Shown: positions 59,821 to 64,000 of the stretch, piece after piece
Numbering within the stretch: the stretch's first letter is position 1
How the letters are laid out: each line of letters opens with the position of its first letter
Assembly (NCBI RefSeq): GCF_003172875.1
Contig: NZ_QGKM01000013.1
Location: 62,001-126,000 of the forward strand
Direction: 5' to 3'
DNA length: 64,000 nucleotides
Source of the DNA: Leucothrix pacifica
GTDB taxonomy: Bacteria; Pseudomonadota; Gammaproteobacteria; Thiotrichales; Thiotrichaceae
The notes under the pieces: generated by a model
Told to the model about the DNA's origin: nothing
Seen by the model: only the letters and a program-made list of their open reading frames with translations
Databases searched by the model: none
Translations under genes and position numbers: made by a program

Positions 59821-60315
59821 TTAAACCGCGAGACTTTTTAATTTAAGCAGAATCAAACGTGCCGCATCCTCGCGTAAAGCCTTGCGAATCTGGCTTGCTT
59901 CTTCCCGCTTACCAAGGACATAGTCTGCATCGTAGTTCATGGTTTTATCAAGTTTAACCTGATCTGACGCGACCGTTTTTCCATCAATAATAATTTTATA
60001 ATCAAACAGGATGAACAGCATGTACTGGCGCACATCAAGATCTGCATCGAAAGAAGCAGTACGTCTGTCCTCTGATAACCGACTAATGACTAATCGTGTA
60101 TTCGATTTACTACGGGTGGATAAATTACTGCGCGCATCTGTAAAACTGTCTTTGAGCACCCGACCAAAACCAGATCCCGTACTAATACCCTCCAGTTTTA
60201 CTTGCTGAAGGGTATCTGGTAACGCAGTCGTTTCCCGCAGGTGAAAACCACAGGCAGTAAGCGCTAACAAAAGCACTACACTCAGAGATATTGTACCGAT
60301 ATGAGCGAGCTTCAT
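59821..60315 (-). CDS. lptE: LPS-assembly lipoprotein LptE
   Basis: Outer-membrane lipoprotein that plugs the LptD barrel and helps insert lipopolysaccharide. From ATG 60315 the protein is 164 residues: signal peptide, then lipobox LTAC with Cys22, and GFHLRETTALPDTLQQVKLE, the typical start of mature LptE. A GGAGG four bases upstream fixes this ATG; the frame reaches 60360 but lacks a signal there. It overlaps nothing and starts 31 bases after the leuS stop. The C-terminal part (QIRKALREDAARLILLKLKSL) is the conserved helix. Confidence 0.93.
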   Translation of the reverse strand: MKLAHIGTISLSVVLLLALTACGFHLRETTALPDTLQQVKLEGISTGSGFGRVLKDSFTDARSNLSTRSKSNTRLVISRLSEDRRTASFDADLDVRQYMLFILFDYKIIIDGKTVASDQVKLDKTMNYDADYVLGKREEASQIRKALREDAARLILLKLKSLAV

Positions 60316-60346
60316 ACTGCCTCCAGTTGATGGCACTTGCCGGGTA

Positions 60347-62983
<2,637 letters not shown>

Positions 62984-63107
62984 TTAACCCCATCTGCTAG
63001 TGATGAATGTTAGTTAATGTGGATATTTAGTGTTGTTTTTTGTTTTTTATCACCCACTTGCAGCCCTACATAAAGCCACTTTATCTGCTTATTGATCCTA
63101 CTTTTAT

Positions 63108-64000
63108 TTAAAGGTTTTCAATTACTTCGCGAGCTATCCGTTCGCTGTAGGCGTGTATCTTCCAGTGGCCCGGACTCCAGCCTTTTAAAAAGCGATAAAA
63201 ATCTGTCCAGGCGATTGGGTACATCGGTCTCCAGGCAACCTCAACATCCGATGGATTAATCTGCGGCTGATGAACGGCTAATGCAGTAGTCAATTCTGTA
63301 AAATAAATATTCAATAAATCAGTTTCGTAACGCTCGCAATCCGCTTCATTCAGGCAGCTACTGATAAAGTAGGCAACATCTTTCATGCCGCAACCACCAC
63401 CCACATACTGAAAGTCGACAGCAGCGACCTGCTTGCCATCCTCTGAAAAACAAAAGTTGGCCAATTTGGCATCACCGTGCACAAAGGTCTGGAATGGTGC
63501 TTCGTTTAATCGATCATCTAATACTGAAGCGGCTTGTTTCAGCGCCCCTTCTTCCATACCTGCAAGCTCATCAGGCCGTGTTGCCAAGTGCCAATAGGTA
63601 CCAACCGGCCACAGCTGCTCTGGCGTTTTCCCCAGAAACGTTGCATGAAAGTTGGCTAACCACTTCAGGCAAGCGGTTATGTGTTCCCAATTCGCATTAC
63701 AAACCAGTGACGGAAAACCATTACTGCTAAGGTCTTCCAATATCATGATAAAACTATTTTCTTGTTGCTCCAGACCAAGCGTTTTTGGAACGCGACAGTG
63801 CTCGTTACTATGGTCTGCCCAACGTTGGTACCATGCCGTTTCTATTTGGTAAGAACGCAGTTTGCGGTGATGTGAAAAATCCGTATTCCAGCCTCTGGGG
63901 TGCTGACTTAACTCTGGCAAGCGGACGTGTTTGACAATGACTGATGACCATTGAGAACCGGTTAATTCATACCGCTCCAAGCTGCCGTAACCGCTCCACA
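63108..64000 (-). CDS. Aminoglycoside-phosphotransferase-like kinase, 5' end outside window
   Basis: The frame is open to the right edge (residues WSGYGS precede the TTG at 63980), so the N-terminus is probably missing. The visible part has SVIVKHV (nucleotide-binding Lys), [20 protein letters not shown] (an ecdysteroid-kinase/choline-kinase-like signature), the Brenner motif [13 protein letters not shown] with the catalytic Asp and Asn, and [21 protein letters not shown] with the metal-binding Asp. This is the EcKinase/APH fold that phosphorylates small alcohols. The substrate is not known; nothing suggests antibiotic resistance. Confidence 0.8.
   Translation of the reverse strand, partial: WSGYGSLERYELTGSQWSSVIVKHVRLPELSQHPRGWNTDFSHHRKLRSYQIETAWYQRWADHSNEHCRVPKTLGLEQQENSFIMILEDLSSNGFPSLVCNANWEHITACLKWLANFHATFLGKTPEQLWPVGTYWHLATRPDELAGMEEGALKQAASVLDDRLNEAPFQTFVHGDAKLANFCFSEDGKQVAAVDFQYVGGGCGMKDVAYFISSCLNEADCERYETDLLNIYFTELTTALAVHQPQINPSDVEVAWRPMYPIAWTDFYRFLKGWSPGHWKIHAYSERIAREVIENL

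Overview
This window is a chromosomal, gene-dense stretch of a gammaproteobacterium. The evidence is the synteny and protein types: a gyrA-serC-pheA-tyrA operon with a bifunctional chorismate mutase/prephenate dehydratase; the initiator-tRNA/rimP-nusA-infB-rbfA-truB-rpsO-pnp transcription-translation cluster; minCDE; mfd; leuS-lptE; and fxsA upstream of groES-groEL. Moderate GC and the large OmpA/TSP3-repeat protein would suit a Thiotrichales-type lineage (Leucothrix/Thiothrix/Cocleimonas-like), but that placement is a guess. No insertion sequence, phage gene, CRISPR array or rRNA is visible, and no stretch over 300 bases lacks a gene.

Layout. 41-5864 (minus): gyrA, serC, pheA, tyrA, with aromatic and serine synthesis read behind gyrase. 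5967-9765 (minus): a ferric-iron ABC importer (binding protein, permease, ATPase). 9984-11045 (plus): a lone GT4 glycosyltransferase. 11081-16591 (minus): carA-carB-greA and a histidine phosphatase. 16853-18553 (minus): two unrecognised membrane proteins. 18693-22571 (plus): a PqiA-like membrane protein, then a tight trio of an OmpA/TSP3 envelope protein, an unlisted 49-residue membrane protein and a 581-residue membrane-anchored repeat protein with two H3TH (FEN1-like) domains. The trio is the most novel locus here. 22769-25131 (plus): a DUF4124 protein and proS. 25209-31612 (minus): a degenerate M28 peptidase-like protein, rpsT, groEL-groES under a CIRCE operator, fxsA and a GGDEF/EAL protein. 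31892-34881 (plus): an H-NS-type protein and a DsbD with a duplicated alpha domain.

34917-44394 (plus) is the tRNA-fMet/rimP-to-pnp cluster, with its own promoter, two internal terminators and a long double-stranded hairpin in the pnp leader that resembles the RNase III-controlled leader of Escherichia coli pnp. 44488-46767: an ECF sigma factor, its RskA-type anti-sigma factor and a phytase/esterase-like lipoprotein. 46858-48995 (minus): nhaD and comF. 49090: moaC. 49705-51636 (minus): minC-minD-minE. 51741-59141 (plus): mfd, then an arsenate-linked GAPDH and arsJ with a selO gene between them. The window closes with tRNA-Ser(TGA), leuS-lptE-DUF1820 (minus) and the 3' part of a kinase-like gene that runs off the right edge.

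Several starts were moved from the longest open frame on ribosome-binding-site or family evidence (carA, minD, moaC, minE, lptE, the H-NS gene, the iron-binding protein, DUF1820, the sigma factor). For carA and minD the chosen TTG start makes the catalytic residue numbers equal to those of the E. coli proteins.
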